Below, piece by piece: positions 51,722-61,989 of a stretch of 64,000 bases of DNA. Below the pieces are notes generated by a model. It saw only the letters and a list, made by a program, of their open reading frames with translations. It was not told the DNA's origin and searched no databases. Within the stretch, counting starts at the first letter, position 1. Each line of letters begins with the position of its first letter. Location of the stretch: assembly GCF_015767635.1 (NCBI RefSeq), contig NZ_CP065230.1, positions 2,170,001 through 2,234,000 on the forward strand, written 5' to 3'. The position numbers and the translations under genes are program-made. Source of the DNA: Halomonas sp. A40-4 (GTDB lineage Bacteria; Pseudomonadota; Gammaproteobacteria; Pseudomonadales; Halomonadaceae).

Positions 51722-52561
51722 ATGTCAGATAACACCTCCTACTCAAGACTCGAAATCGACGAGCGTGGCGTCGCCTGGCTAACCCTGAACCGCCCCGAGG
51801 TGCATAACGCCTTCGACGACAGTTTGATCGCCGAGCTGAACGATCACTTGAGTCGGCTGCATTCGCTTGCGGACGCAGGGGATGTGCGCGTGGTGGTACT
51901 CGGCTCTGAAGGCAAGAGCTTCTCGGCCGGAGCCGATTTGAACTGGATGAAACGCATGGTCGATTACGACCTGGAGGATAACCTCGCCGACTCCCGCAAA
52001 CTCGCCGCATTGATGCACGGTCTCGACACACTGCCCTGCCCGACGGTTTGCCGCGTTCAGGGTGCCGCCTTTGGCGGCGCGGTGGGGCTCGCCGCCTGCT
52101 GTGATGTAGTGGTTGCATCAGGAAAAGCCAAATTCTGTCTGTCGGAAGTCAAGACTGGCCTTTCGCCCGCCGTCATCAGCCCCTATGTGCAGCGCGCCCT
52201 GGGCGAGCGGCAAATGCGCCGCTATGCGCTAACCGCCGAGGTGATAGACGCGGAAATGGCGCTCGCTCTTGGTCTAGTCCACTTGGTAGTGGAGCACGAT
52301 AAGTTGGACGACGAGGTGGAGACCCTGTTGGCAACGCTGTTAGCAGGCTCGCCCCAGGCCCAGCGTGCCACCAAAGCGCTAATGGCCGCAGTGGCTCAAA
52401 CGCCTGATAGTGATGCCACCCGCGAGCATACCTGCCAGGTCATCGCCCAGCTGCGGGTAAGCCAGGAGGGCCAGGAGGGTTTATCCAGCTTTTTTGAGAA
52501 GCGCCGCCCGGATTGGGTCGACTCCAATAACACATCTAACGCTTCGGAGCGTCGCTCATGA
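51722..52561 (+). CDS. liuC: Methylglutaconyl-CoA hydratase (enoyl-CoA hydratase family)
   Basis: A 279-residue crotonase-family enzyme: oxyanion-hole stretches are SFSAGADLNWMKRM and QGAAFGGAVGLAACCDVV, and the catalytic Glu region is FCLSEVKTGLSPAVISPYV, as in the AUH/LiuC type. It hydrates 3-methylglutaconyl-CoA to HMG-CoA. The ATG 51722 has GAGG 6 bases upstream. Its stop overlaps the liuD start (ATGA). Position between the carboxylase subunit genes is standard for liu operons. Confidence 0.92.
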   Translation: MSDNTSYSRLEIDERGVAWLTLNRPEVHNAFDDSLIAELNDHLSRLHSLADAGDVRVVVLGSEGKSFSAGADLNWMKRMVDYDLEDNLADSRKLAALMHGLDTLPCPTVCRVQGAAFGGAVGLAACCDVVVASGKAKFCLSEVKTGLSPAVISPYVQRALGERQMRRYALTAEVIDAEMALALGLVHLVVEHDKLDDEVETLLATLLAGSPQAQRATKALMAAVAQTPDSDATREHTCQVIAQLRVSQEGQEGLSSFFEKRRPDWVDSNNTSNASERRS

Positions 52562-54639
52562 GCCATTCGCCCTCTATCAACACAACAGAAAAAGCTGACA
52601 ACGCTGCTCGCACAACACCTTTTGACACCCTACTGGTCGCCAACCGCGGCGAAATCGCCTGCCGAGTAATGCGCACGGCACGCCGCATGGGCCTGAAAAC
52701 CGTCGCCGTCTACTCCGACGCCGATGCCAGCGCTCGCCACGTGCGCGAAGCCGACGAGGCCGTGCGCTTAGGCCCTGCTGCCGCGCGTGAGAGCTATCTC
52801 AATATTGGCGCCGTGATAGACGCCGCCAAGCGCACCGGCACCGGCGCGATTCACCCGGGCTACGGCTTTCTTTCCGAGAACGGCAGTTTCGTCAAAGCGC
52901 TTGAAGAAGCAGGCATTACCTTTGTGGGCCCGCCCGCCTCGGCCATTGCCGCCATGGGCGATAAATCCGCCGCCAAAGCGCGCATGGCCAATGCGGGTGT
53001 ACCGCTGGTGCCTGGCTACCACGGGGATGACCAGGACGATACCCTACTGCGCAGTGAAGCTGACCGAATCGGCTACCCGGTCATGCTCAAAGCCAGCGCG
53101 GGTGGCGGTGGCAAAGGCATGCGCGTGGTTGAATCGGGTGATGGCTTTCAGGCCGCGTTAGACGGTTGCCGCCGTGAGTCCAAAGCCGCCTTCGGCGACG
53201 ACCGCATGCTGATCGAAAAATACCTGGTGCAGCCCCGCCATGTGGAAGTGCAGGTATTCTGTGACCGCCACGGCAACGGGGTTTACCTGTTCGAGCGTGA
53301 CTGCAGCGTTCAGCGGCGTCATCAAAAGGTGATCGAAGAAGCCCCCGCTCCCGGCATGACGGCGGAACTGCGCAGCGCCATGGGCGATGCGGCGGTGCGT
53401 GCCGCAAAAGAGATCGGCTACGTGGGTGCAGGCACCGTAGAGTTTCTATTAGACGCGGATGGTTCCTTCTACTTTATGGAGATGAACACCCGCCTCCAGG
53501 TCGAGCACCCGGTCACCGAGATGATCACCGGCCAGGATCTGGTCGAGTGGCAACTGCGTGTTGCCATGGGGGAACGGCTCCCGTGTCATCAGGATGAGCT
53601 AGCCATCACCGGCCATAGCTTTGAAGCACGTATTTACGCTGAAGACCCGGACCAGGATTTCATCCCCGCCACCGGCCTGCTTACCCGCTTTGCACTGGAT
53701 CTGGAAGGTGCAGGCTTGAACGCCGATCAGGTTCGCTTGGATAGCGGTGTGGAAAGCGGCGATGCGGTATCGATGCACTACGACCCCATGCTCGCCAAGT
53801 TGATTGTGCACGGCCCCGACCGCGATGCGGCGCTGGCGACGCTTAACCGCGCGCTTGCAGCGCTGGACGTTCAAGGGGTGGTCACTAACCGTGCCTTTTT
53901 AATGCGCCTGGCGACCCACCCTGGTTTCAAGAACGTGGAGCTGGATACGCGCTTTATCGAGCGCAACGAAGCCACGCTATTCGCGCCGCGAACCTATAGC
54001 CGGGAAGACTATGCCAGTGCCGCGCTGATCGGCCTGCACCAGCTTGCCCAGGAATGCGAAAGTGACTCTCCCTGGGATCGCCACGACGGCTTTCGCCTCA
54101 ACGCGCCCCACACCATACGCATCGCCCTGTGTGACCCGGCAAGTGCTCAAGCACCCGACAGCGATGAAGCGGTGGTCATCGTCGAGGGCAAGCGCAACGC
54201 TGGCGAGTCACTTTGGAACCTGACAATCAATGATGAAACGCTCACCGCCAGCCTACAGCCGCTGACCGGCGACGCCGTCGCCGTCACCCTGAACGGCCAC
54301 CGCCAACGCCTGCAGGCACGCCGGGATGGGCACGTGGTGATCATGGCCGACCCCAGCGGTGAAACCCGCCTGTTCTGGCGGCGTATTGATGCCATTGACC
54401 ACGGCCACCACGAAGCGGAATCCACCCTCACTGCCCCCATGAACGGCACGGTGGTCGCCTTGCTGGTGGAGCCCGGTATTGCCGTCGAGAAAGGCATGCC
54501 GCTGATGGTCATGGAAGCCATGAAGATGGAACACACCATGACCGCCCCCGCGGATGGCAGCGTGGAGATTTTCCATTTTCAAGCTGGCGATACGGTCAGC
54601 CAGGGCGCTGTGCTGCTCGACTTTGCGGCCAACGAATAG
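52558..54639 (+). CDS. liuD: Methylcrotonyl-CoA carboxylase, biotin-containing (alpha) subunit
   Basis: A 693-residue protein: a biotin carboxylase (about residues 20-470) with the ATP-grasp stretch [21 protein letters not shown]-like [22 protein letters not shown] and a biotin-carboxylase C-terminal domain; then a middle BT domain; and a biotinyl domain ending with [12 protein letters not shown], the biotin being attached to Lys656. With LiuB it carboxylates 3-methylcrotonyl-CoA. It overlaps liuC by 4 bases, indicating translational coupling. Confidence 0.94.
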   Translation: MSHSPSINTTEKADNAARTTPFDTLLVANRGEIACRVMRTARRMGLKTVAVYSDADASARHVREADEAVRLGPAAARESYLNIGAVIDAAKRTGTGAIHPGYGFLSENGSFVKALEEAGITFVGPPASAIAAMGDKSAAKARMANAGVPLVPGYHGDDQDDTLLRSEADRIGYPVMLKASAGGGGKGMRVVESGDGFQAALDGCRRESKAAFGDDRMLIEKYLVQPRHVEVQVFCDRHGNGVYLFERDCSVQRRHQKVIEEAPAPGMTAELRSAMGDAAVRAAKEIGYVGAGTVEFLLDADGSFYFMEMNTRLQVEHPVTEMITGQDLVEWQLRVAMGERLPCHQDELAITGHSFEARIYAEDPDQDFIPATGLLTRFALDLEGAGLNADQVRLDSGVESGDAVSMHYDPMLAKLIVHGPDRDAALATLNRALAALDVQGVVTNRAFLMRLATHPGFKNVELDTRFIERNEATLFAPRTYSREDYASAALIGLHQLAQECESDSPWDRHDGFRLNAPHTIRIALCDPASAQAPDSDEAVVIVEGKRNAGESLWNLTINDETLTASLQPLTGDAVAVTLNGHRQRLQARRDGHVVIMADPSGETRLFWRRIDAIDHGHHEAESTLTAPMNGTVVALLVEPGIAVEKGMPLMVMEAMKMEHTMTAPADGSVEIFHFQAGDTVSQGAVLLDFAANE

Positions 54640-54650
54640 GAGTCACTCTT

Positions 54651-55559
54651 ATGCCATTGCCTACGTCCGTCAAGCTGTTTGAGATGGCCCCCCGGGATGG
54701 CCTGCAAAACGAGCCGGGGGGCATCGTGCCCACGGGGACCAAAATCGCCCTGATCGAACGCCTCGCCAAGGCGGGTATGACGCATATTGAAGCGGCCAGC
54801 TTTGTGTCACCCAAGTGGGTGCCGCAAATGGGCGATGCGGCTGAGGTAATGAGCGGCATCAAGCGCCAGCCAGGCGTGGTCTATTCTGCACTGACGCCCA
54901 ACCTGAAAGGCCTGGAGAACGCCCTGGAAACGGGCGTTGACGAAGTGGCCGTCTTTGGCGCCGCGTCAGAAGCGTTTTCGCAAAAAAATATCAACTGCTC
55001 GATTGCCGAGTCACTGGCGCGCTTTGAACCGGTACTGGAACGCGCCCGTGAGGCAGGCATTCGAGTTCGCGGCTACGTCTCCTGCGTGCTGGGCTGTCCG
55101 TACGAGGGCGAGATAGCACCTGGCAAGGTGGCCGAGGTAGCCAAGGCACTTTATGACATGGGCTGCTACGAAATTTCACTGGGCGACACCATTGGTGTGG
55201 GCACCCCATTGGCTGCCAGGCGCATGATCGAGGCGACGCGCCAGCAGGTGCCCGTCGAGTTCCTGGCCGCTCATTTCCACGATACTTACGGCATGGCGCT
55301 GGCGAATCTTTACGCGGTAATGGAAGAAGGCGTCAGCGTGATCGATGCCGCCACCGCCGGGCTCGGCGGCTGCCCCTATGCCAAGGGCGCTTCCGGCAAT
55401 GTGGCCACCGAAGACGTACTCTACCTGCTTGAAGGGCTGGGGATTCAAACGGGCATCGACCTGCAGGCCGTGATCGATACCGGCTACTGGATTACCGGCC
55501 AGTTAGGCCGCAAGCCCAGCTCTAAAGTCGCCCTGGCAAAAGGCCGCGCCAGCTCATAA
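54651..55559 (+). CDS. liuE: Hydroxymethylglutaryl-CoA lyase
   Basis: A 302-residue TIM-barrel lyase cleaving HMG-CoA to acetoacetate and acetyl-CoA, the last step of leucine breakdown. Seen: [14 protein letters not shown] at the N-terminus (catalytic Arg and metal Asp), [24 protein letters not shown] (metal-binding His) and the family signature [19 protein letters not shown] with the catalytic Cys. AGGAG lies 8 bases before the ATG. It is 11 bases downstream of liuD. Confidence 0.95.
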   Translation: MPLPTSVKLFEMAPRDGLQNEPGGIVPTGTKIALIERLAKAGMTHIEAASFVSPKWVPQMGDAAEVMSGIKRQPGVVYSALTPNLKGLENALETGVDEVAVFGAASEAFSQKNINCSIAESLARFEPVLERAREAGIRVRGYVSCVLGCPYEGEIAPGKVAEVAKALYDMGCYEISLGDTIGVGTPLAARRMIEATRQQVPVEFLAAHFHDTYGMALANLYAVMEEGVSVIDAATAGLGGCPYAKGASGNVATEDVLYLLEGLGIQTGIDLQAVIDTGYWITGQLGRKPSSKVALAKGRASS

Positions 55560-55618
55560 CAAGCAACAAACCGTCGCGGCCCTCGCTCGGACAAGACAAT
55601 AATATTTGGAGAGATACC

Positions 55619-57316
55619 ATGGCATCACCTGCACTTACCCTTCCAAGCTACACCAGCAGCACCGCCCACAAGCCGCTGCTGGGCATGACCATTGGCGATA
55701 AATTTGACCAGATCGCCGCGCAGTACCCGGATAACGACGCCTTGATTGCATTACACCAGAATATTCACTGGTGCTACCGCGAGCTTCAGGATGAAGTGAA
55801 CCGCTGTGCCCGAGCCCTGCTGGCTATTGGCGTCAAAAAAGGTGATCGTGTGGGCATCTGGGCGCCCAACTGCAGCGAATGGACCGTCACCCAATTCGCC
55901 ACTGCCAAAATTGGCGCCATCCTGGTCAATATTAATCCCTCCTACCGGACCCATGAATTGGAGTACGCGCTGAATCAATCCGGTGCCCGCTTTCTGGTGA
56001 CGGCCAACCGTTTCAAAACCTCGGACTACAGCGCCATGCTGTATGAACTGGCGCCAGAACTTAACACCTGTACCGAAGGCCAGTTGACGTCACAAAAGCT
56101 GCCCGAGCTTGAGTGCGTGATTAATTTAAGCGCCGATAAACACCCCGGTATGTGGCGTTGGGCCGACATGATGGAAGCGTCTCGCCACGTCAGCCAAACC
56201 GACGTTGACGACCTGCAGGCCACGCTCCAGTTCGACGACCCGATCAATATTCAGTACACCTCGGGTACCACGGGCTTCCCCAAAGGGGCGACGCTCTCCC
56301 ACCACAACATTCTCAACAATGGCTTCTTCGTTGCTGAAAGCATGGGCTTTACCAACGAAGATCGCCTGGTGATCCCGGTGCCGCTCTATCACTGCTTTGG
56401 CATGGTGATGGGCAACCTGGGCTGCATGACCCATGGTGCGGCCATGATCTACCCTGATGAAGGCTTTGACCCCGGCGCCGTGCTAAAGGCGGTGCACGAA
56501 CAGAAAGCCACCGCACTGTACGGCGTGCCCACCATGTTTATCGCCGAGCTGGATCACCCGGATTTCCCTGATACCGACCTCTCGTCGCTGCGCACCGGTA
56601 TCATGGCGGGTTCCATCTGCCCTGCCGAGATCATGAAGCAGGTCATCAGCAAGATGAACATGAAGGGCGTGCAGATCGCCTACGGCATGACCGAAACCAG
56701 CCCGGTGTCCACCCAGACCGGTGCCGATGACAGCCTTGATAAGCGCGTTTCCACCGTGGGGCGTACCCAGCCGCACCTGGAAACCAAAATCGTTGACCCC
56801 GGCAACGGCGGTATTCTGCCCCGTGGCGAAATCGGCGAGCTGTGTACCCGCGGCTACAGCGTCATGTTGAAGTACTGGAACAACGACAAGGCCACCGCGG
56901 AGGCGATTGACGAAGCAGGCTGGATGCACACCGGCGACCTGGCCACCATGGACGAAGAGGGTTACATCCAGATCGTCGGTCGCATCAAGGACATGGTGAT
57001 TCGCGGCGGGGAAAACGTCTATCCCAAGGAGATCGAGGAATTCCTTTACGCCCACCCAGCCATTTCAGAAGTACAGGTGACCGGTGTGCCGGACAAGAAG
57101 TATGGCGAAGAGCTGATTGCCTGGGTCAAGCTCAACAGCACCGCCGATGAAGTCACTGGGGAAGAACTGCGCGAGTACTGCAAGGGCAAGATCACCCACT
57201 TCAAGATTCCGCGCTACTTCAAATTCGTCGATGAGTTCCCGATGACCGTCACCGGCAAGATCCAGAAATTCAAAATGCGCGAGATTTCCATTCAAGAGCT
57301 CGGGTTAGACGACTAG
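55619..57316 (+). CDS. AMP-forming acyl-CoA synthetase (liu-associated)
   Basis: A 565-residue ANL-family ligase: the P-loop is [18 protein letters not shown] (about residues 215-232), the A5 motif is [10 protein letters not shown], and the C-terminal hinge and Lys region is [22 protein letters not shown] and [13 protein letters not shown]. The length and LSHHNILNN context fit medium-chain or branched-chain acyl-CoA synthetases. In this operon it probably activates a free acid (isovalerate, acetoacetate or similar) to the CoA ester; the substrate is not determined by sequence. GGAGA lies before the ATG. Confidence 0.87.
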   Translation: MASPALTLPSYTSSTAHKPLLGMTIGDKFDQIAAQYPDNDALIALHQNIHWCYRELQDEVNRCARALLAIGVKKGDRVGIWAPNCSEWTVTQFATAKIGAILVNINPSYRTHELEYALNQSGARFLVTANRFKTSDYSAMLYELAPELNTCTEGQLTSQKLPELECVINLSADKHPGMWRWADMMEASRHVSQTDVDDLQATLQFDDPINIQYTSGTTGFPKGATLSHHNILNNGFFVAESMGFTNEDRLVIPVPLYHCFGMVMGNLGCMTHGAAMIYPDEGFDPGAVLKAVHEQKATALYGVPTMFIAELDHPDFPDTDLSSLRTGIMAGSICPAEIMKQVISKMNMKGVQIAYGMTETSPVSTQTGADDSLDKRVSTVGRTQPHLETKIVDPGNGGILPRGEIGELCTRGYSVMLKYWNNDKATAEAIDEAGWMHTGDLATMDEEGYIQIVGRIKDMVIRGGENVYPKEIEEFLYAHPAISEVQVTGVPDKKYGEELIAWVKLNSTADEVTGEELREYCKGKITHFKIPRYFKFVDEFPMTVTGKIQKFKMREISIQELGLDD

Positions 57317-57358
57317 CGGCACACGCTGGCGGCTCGTCGGCTAGCGAAGGAGCATCAA

Positions 57359-58192
57359 ATGGCTTTTCATTCGCCTCTGGTGACGCATTACCAGCAGGCA
57401 CTGCGCGATCGCGAAGTGCTTGAACAAATCCGGGCCCATTACCCTGACGGACCGACGCTGCCCCAGCTTGCCCCCCTGGACCAACTGCATATTGGCGGCA
57501 TGGCCGCGTCCGCCAGGTTGCTGAACCTGATTGACCCCGTTGCCCCCACACGCGTGCTGGATATTGGCGCTGGTCTGGGTGGGCTAATGCGCCAGGGAGC
57601 GACGCTGGGTTATCACATGGTCGGCCTCGACCTCACCCATCGGTTTAACGTACTCAACCAATCGCTTAGCGCGCTGGCAGTCAACGCAGGCAGCCCGACG
57701 CTTGTCTCTGTCACTGCTGATGCCTGTGCCTTGCCGTTTGGTTCGAGGTGTTTCGATGCGGTGGTCTTCCAGCACAGCCTGCTCAACATGCCCGATGCGG
57801 CCAGGGTGATGGATGAATGTCACCGCGTGCTGAGCGCGAACGGTCAACTGGTGATGCACGAAGTGATCAGTGGCCCCAACGTGGAAGACCTTGTCTACCC
57901 CGTACCTTGGGCGGCTTCACCAGCGCATTCCCATTTACTTACCCAGGATGCATTAGTCCATCTACTCGAATCGAAGGGCTTTCACATTCAACACCTCGAC
58001 GACTGGACCGATACGGCCCTTGAGTGGCGGCAGCGCCAACTGCAAAAAGAACAGACCCCGCGGTCAGCTGCACTTTCACCAGCGTGGGTTTTTGGCGACC
58101 GCTTTACCCAAATGGGCAAGCACCTGGTCGAAAACCTGGTCAATGGGGCAATTAAATTGGTAGAAATCAAGGCCAGTTGCTACGCTTACTAG
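57359..58192 (+). CDS. Class I SAM-dependent methyltransferase
   Basis: A 277-residue protein with a methyltransferase_11-type domain: motif I is VLDIGAGLGGLMRQGA (about residues 62-77), with a later FDAVVFQHSLLNMPD and the DECHRVLSANGQLVMHE post-motif III region. The first 60 residues are helical, and PLDQLHIGG resembles sarcosine/dimethylglycine N-methyltransferase-type N-termini. AAGGAG precedes the ATG. It follows the acyl-CoA synthetase by 42 bases and may be in the same transcript, but no link with leucine breakdown is known. Substrate unknown. Confidence 0.8.
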   Translation: MAFHSPLVTHYQQALRDREVLEQIRAHYPDGPTLPQLAPLDQLHIGGMAASARLLNLIDPVAPTRVLDIGAGLGGLMRQGATLGYHMVGLDLTHRFNVLNQSLSALAVNAGSPTLVSVTADACALPFGSRCFDAVVFQHSLLNMPDAARVMDECHRVLSANGQLVMHEVISGPNVEDLVYPVPWAASPAHSHLLTQDALVHLLESKGFHIQHLDDWTDTALEWRQRQLQKEQTPRSAALSPAWVFGDRFTQMGKHLVENLVNGAIKLVEIKASCYAY

Positions 58193-58228
58193 GTCTACCC
58201 TTTCATTACGCTTCTAGGTGTAAGAAAA

Positions 58229-58801
58229 ATGCCAATGAAACGCTTGGCAAGCACCCTCCTTTTTTGCGCCGTGCCTTACGCTGGCGCCCATGCTGCTGAC
58301 GAGTTCGCGCCCGCCACGTCGTATGCCTTGCCGCAAAGTGAGTTAATGCAGCTGGACAATGGCGTCATCCTCGAAGGCAGCGACCTGAGCAGTATCGACA
58401 GTTACACCAGCGGCTTCCGGTTAACCGCTGGCTTCAGCCCATGGCAGTTGCCCCAGTTGGATATCGGCGCTGAACTGGCCTACCGCGAGAGCGAAGAAGT
58501 GCCTATCTCATCAAGTATTAAGCCGTTGATCATGGACACCCTCAGCCTAGGCGGCGCTGTGGTGGCAGGCATCCGCATGGGGGCATTCAGCGTTTACGCA
58601 AAATCAGGCCTCACTGAATGGCGCGGTGAAAGCTACCGGCCAATGCAAGACATCGATGAAAGCGGCACCGCCCTACTGCAAGGGTTTGGCGCCACCCTCA
58701 CCGTCGACCGCCTCGTCAGCCGCCTGGAATACGAGCGGGTCGATGACCCCACCCTTGATCATCTCAATATGCTCAGCGCTTCATTGCATCTGCCGTTTTA
58801 A
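58229..58801 (+). CDS. Exported beta-barrel-like outer-membrane protein of unknown function
   Basis: A 190-residue protein with a signal peptide (about residues 1-22, cut after AHA) and a mature part of alternating polar/hydrophobic strands (SGFRLTAGFSPWQLPQLDIGAELAYRE, GAFSVYAKSGLTEWRGES, ATLTVDRLVSRLEYERV), ending in ASLHLPF with a C-terminal Phe. This fits a small eight-strand outer-membrane barrel. Two start Met are possible (58229 and 58235). No specific family is recognised. A hairpin follows. Confidence 0.7.
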   Translation: MPMKRLASTLLFCAVPYAGAHAADEFAPATSYALPQSELMQLDNGVILEGSDLSSIDSYTSGFRLTAGFSPWQLPQLDIGAELAYRESEEVPISSSIKPLIMDTLSLGGAVVAGIRMGAFSVYAKSGLTEWRGESYRPMQDIDESGTALLQGFGATLTVDRLVSRLEYERVDDPTLDHLNMLSASLHLPF

Positions 58802-58853
58802 CTTTTTTCCCCACAGCCTACTTCGCGTTCTTGTGATGCCCCATTGATCTGTA

Positions 58854-58883
58854 AGCGATCTCTTACACATGTAAGAGATCGCT
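58854..58883 (+). terminator. Perfect long hairpin before the T6SS genes
   Basis: AGCGATCTCTTAC at 58854-58866 and GTAAGAGATCGCT at 58871-58883 form a perfect 13-bp stem around ACAT. It separates the outer-membrane gene from vgrG. No T-run follows, so it may terminate transcription or bind a dimeric regulator. Confidence 0.5.
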
Positions 58884-58971
58884 GTGACGTGCCCTGCAAG
58901 GGTTGCGCTTCGCTTCTGGCTCGCTATTCTGACCGTTTTCATTAGCGATTAATGGTCCAGGGAGCGGCACG

Positions 58972-61044
58972 ATGTCGGAAAGAACGGGGGCACACAAAAC
59001 AGGCCTGCAATTCACCCTAGCGCTCCCCGGCGTTGAAGAGGTCGCGGTGATCGACTTCACCCATCGCGAAGCCCTCTCCCAGCCTTTCGAACTGGCGCTC
59101 AACCTGGCCAGCCGCGACGGCAGCCTGGAGGCTGCCGAGCTGCTGGATCGCGAAGCAACACTCACCATCTGGCAGGACGGCGAACCGCTGCGCCGGGTGC
59201 ACGGTATCGTCAGCGAATTTGGCCGGGGCGATCGCGGCCATCGGCGCACCTTCTACTCCCTGGTACTGCGCCCGGCGCTGTGGCGGCTCTCGCTACGCCA
59301 CAACTCGCGGATTTTCCAGAAGACCGATCCGCTCACCATCATCAATACCCTATGCGATGAGCGCGGCATTCGCGACGTAGCCTTTGCAGTCACCCGCGAC
59401 CTGCCCGAGCGCGAGTACTGCGTGCAGTACCGCGAGACCGACCTCGCCTTTATTGAGCGCCTGGCCGCCGAAGAAGGGCTGTTTTACTTCCATGACTTTG
59501 AGGACAGTGACGCGGGCGCCCACCGACTGGTGTTTGCCGACGATCCGCAGGTACTGACCCATCTCGGCGAGCGCAGCTACCACAGCCGTGCCGGAGGCAC
59601 TGCGCCCATGCGCCATGTGCGCAAGCTCAGCCATACCGCCCGGGTGGCGAGTTCGTCCGCCACGCTGAAAGACTACAGCTTTAAAAATCCCGCCTATGCG
59701 CAGCTGCACGACCACCTGGGCCGTGACGTGGAAGGCCATGGACAGCAGGTCGATTACGAACACTACGACTACCCCGGCCGCTATAAGCAGGACGCCTCCG
59801 GCGAGCCCTTTACCCGTATCCGCCTGGAGCAACTGCGCCGGGAAGCGATCACCGCCAGCGCCGAAAGCGACCTGCCCGAACTGGCCCCCGGCCTGCGCTT
59901 TACGCTGACCGACCACGACACCGACAGCCTCAACCGCGACTGGCAGGCCATCAGTGTTCTTCACCACGGCGAACAGCCCCAGGCGCTGGAAGAAGATGGC
60001 ATCACGCAGGGCGATGCCAACGGTATGACCCGCTACCACAATCAGGTCACGCTCATCCCCGGTGATGCCCCCTGGCGCGCTACGCCCAATCCCAAGCCCC
60101 GTGTCGATGGCCCCCAGGTCGCCTTTGTAGTCGGCCCTGAGGGCGAAGAGATCCACTGCGACGAGCACGGCCGGGTCAAGATCCAGTTCCCCTGGGACCG
60201 CTACGCCGAACCCAATGAAACGGCAAGCTGCTGGGTGCGGGTTGCCCAGGGCTGGGCGGGCGGCGGCTATGGCAGCATCGCCATTCCGCGCATTGGTCAC
60301 GAAGTGATTGTCTCCTTTCTCGAAGGCGACCCCGACCAGCCGCTGATCACCGGGCGTACCTACCACGCCGTGAATACCGCACCTTATTCGCTGCCGGAAC
60401 ACAAAACCCGCACGGTACTGCGCACACAAAGCCACAAGGCCGAGGGCTTCAGCGAACTGCGCTTCGAAGACGAAGCGGGCGAAGAGCAGATCTGGCTCCA
60501 CGCCCAGAAAGACCTGGAGCTGTTAACGCTCAACGACCGCACCGAAGAGATCCGCCGCGACAGCCACCTCAAGGTGCACAACGACCGCATCAGCGAGATC
60601 GATAACGACGATCACCACACGGTGCATAACAACCGCCATACGAAGGTAGAAGGCGACGATCATCTAACGGTTGATGGCACCCGCCACGAAAAAGTCGGCC
60701 GCGCACAACTGCTGGAAGCGGGACAGGAAGTGCACCACAAGGCAGGCATGAAAGTCGTGATCGAAGCCGGTGCGGAAATCACCCTCAAAGCCGCCGGCAG
60801 CAGCTTCCTAAAAATCGACCCCAGCGGCGTCACCATTGTAGGTCCGCAGGTCAAGATCAATTCTGGGGGCAGTCCAGGCAGTGGCAGTGGTCAGGCCGCG
60901 CAGGGACCGACATTGCCGATGGAAGCAGAGACAGCGAGCCACCAGGCCGTTGCGCCTATCAATCGGCCCGCCCAGCTTAAAACCTTGCTGAAAGCACCGC
61001 CAAGCTGTGAGATTTGTGAAGAGACAAACCAGGGAAATAGCTAG
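58972..61044 (+). CDS. vgrG: Type VI secretion system spike protein VgrG (TssI)
   Basis: A 690-residue protein with the VgrG order: a gp27-like part (about residues 1-350, containing REYCVQYRETDLAFIERLAAEEGLFYFH), a gp5 OB-fold (PQVAFVVGPEGEEIHCDEHGRVKIQFPWDR, GWAGGGYGSIAIPRIGHEVIVSFLEGDPDQPLITGRTYH) and a C-terminal needle of repeated short strands (NDRISEIDNDDHHTVHNNRHTKVEGDDHLTV). The tail after SGGSPGSGSG is short, so no evolved enzymatic domain is fused. GAGC lies upstream of the ATG. It is followed with no gap by a DUF4123 gene. Confidence 0.95.
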   Translation: MSERTGAHKTGLQFTLALPGVEEVAVIDFTHREALSQPFELALNLASRDGSLEAAELLDREATLTIWQDGEPLRRVHGIVSEFGRGDRGHRRTFYSLVLRPALWRLSLRHNSRIFQKTDPLTIINTLCDERGIRDVAFAVTRDLPEREYCVQYRETDLAFIERLAAEEGLFYFHDFEDSDAGAHRLVFADDPQVLTHLGERSYHSRAGGTAPMRHVRKLSHTARVASSSATLKDYSFKNPAYAQLHDHLGRDVEGHGQQVDYEHYDYPGRYKQDASGEPFTRIRLEQLRREAITASAESDLPELAPGLRFTLTDHDTDSLNRDWQAISVLHHGEQPQALEEDGITQGDANGMTRYHNQVTLIPGDAPWRATPNPKPRVDGPQVAFVVGPEGEEIHCDEHGRVKIQFPWDRYAEPNETASCWVRVAQGWAGGGYGSIAIPRIGHEVIVSFLEGDPDQPLITGRTYHAVNTAPYSLPEHKTRTVLRTQSHKAEGFSELRFEDEAGEEQIWLHAQKDLELLTLNDRTEEIRRDSHLKVHNDRISEIDNDDHHTVHNNRHTKVEGDDHLTVDGTRHEKVGRAQLLEAGQEVHHKAGMKVVIEAGAEITLKAAGSSFLKIDPSGVTIVGPQVKINSGGSPGSGSGQAAQGPTLPMEAETASHQAVAPINRPAQLKTLLKAPPSCEICEETNQGNS

Positions 61045-61962
61045 ATGGAACGTCCCCAGGCAATCACACATGCATTGGTGGACGGGGCTCGTTACCCCAA
61101 TGCGCTCCAACGCTTGTATAGCCGCGATGACGTTGACGAGATTGAGCCCCTCTACTTGATGACCCGCTGGTCATCGTTGGCTGAGCAGGGGCCAATTCTG
61201 GTTCGTCTTAAAAGCAATGGCCTGGCGGATGAAGCTCATGCTGACGACGAAAGACTATATCGTTCGCTTTCGTTACTGAGCAGCCACGCAAGCACGGGCG
61301 ACTTGAGCAATCACCTGGTTCGGTTTGTGACATTTAAAGGGGAAGAAGGCCAAGAACAGTTGTTGCGCTTCGGCGACCCCCTGGTGACGAGGCACTGGTT
61401 GAGCAGCTATGGGAATGCCCTCCCGGCGGCGCTCATGGGGCCTATCGATACGTGGTGGGTGGCGGACTGGGCGCCGAACTGGGCCGAGCCGCGTCCCATT
61501 ACCTGGCAGGCATTTAGCTCTCAAGTGAGTTCAGGGACAACGAAGACGGTGCCAGCAGATGCCTTCCCACCCATGGGGCGTGACCAGCTAGCGGCCCTTG
61601 AGGCGGTGACCCGCTGGCAACTCAAGGAGCGCCTGACGGATTACCTCAACGAGCACGCGGCCGAGGCGTGGCAAACCCGCCCTACCGAAGGCCGTGGCCA
61701 ATGGCTTGATGACCGTTTGGACGATGCCATGGCTTGGGGGGCGAATACCGAACGCCAAATAGCGATCTGGGTAGCGCTTAGTTTGATCTGGGGCGACGAC
61801 TTTATGACGGCAAACGATGGACTCTATGCCCGTTGGACACGGCATGCACCCAACAAAGCTCGACTCTCCCGGCAAGATCAGCTTAAGGCCCTTGATGCCT
61901 GGAGCCGCACACCGGCTGTTAACGCTTCTCAAGGTATCCAGAATCATGAATCACTTTCCTAA
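61045..61962 (+). CDS. DUF4123 adaptor/chaperone of a T6SS effector
   Basis: A 305-residue soluble protein fitting DUF4123: an N-terminal ALVDGARYPNALQRLY start, then PLYLMTRWSSLAEQGPILVRL, and RHWLSSYGNALPAALMGPIDTWWVADW, a typical core. DUF4123 proteins (Tap-1/TEC) load a specific effector onto VgrG. The gene begins immediately after the vgrG stop and ends 27 bases before a VasX-like effector gene, so all three work together: VgrG as carrier, this as adaptor, the next as toxin. Confidence 0.85.
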   Translation: MERPQAITHALVDGARYPNALQRLYSRDDVDEIEPLYLMTRWSSLAEQGPILVRLKSNGLADEAHADDERLYRSLSLLSSHASTGDLSNHLVRFVTFKGEEGQEQLLRFGDPLVTRHWLSSYGNALPAALMGPIDTWWVADWAPNWAEPRPITWQAFSSQVSSGTTKTVPADAFPPMGRDQLAALEAVTRWQLKERLTDYLNEHAAEAWQTRPTEGRGQWLDDRLDDAMAWGANTERQIAIWVALSLIWGDDFMTANDGLYARWTRHAPNKARLSRQDQLKALDAWSRTPAVNASQGIQNHESLS

Positions 61963-61989
61963 GTACCGCTTTTTTAGATGAGAACACCC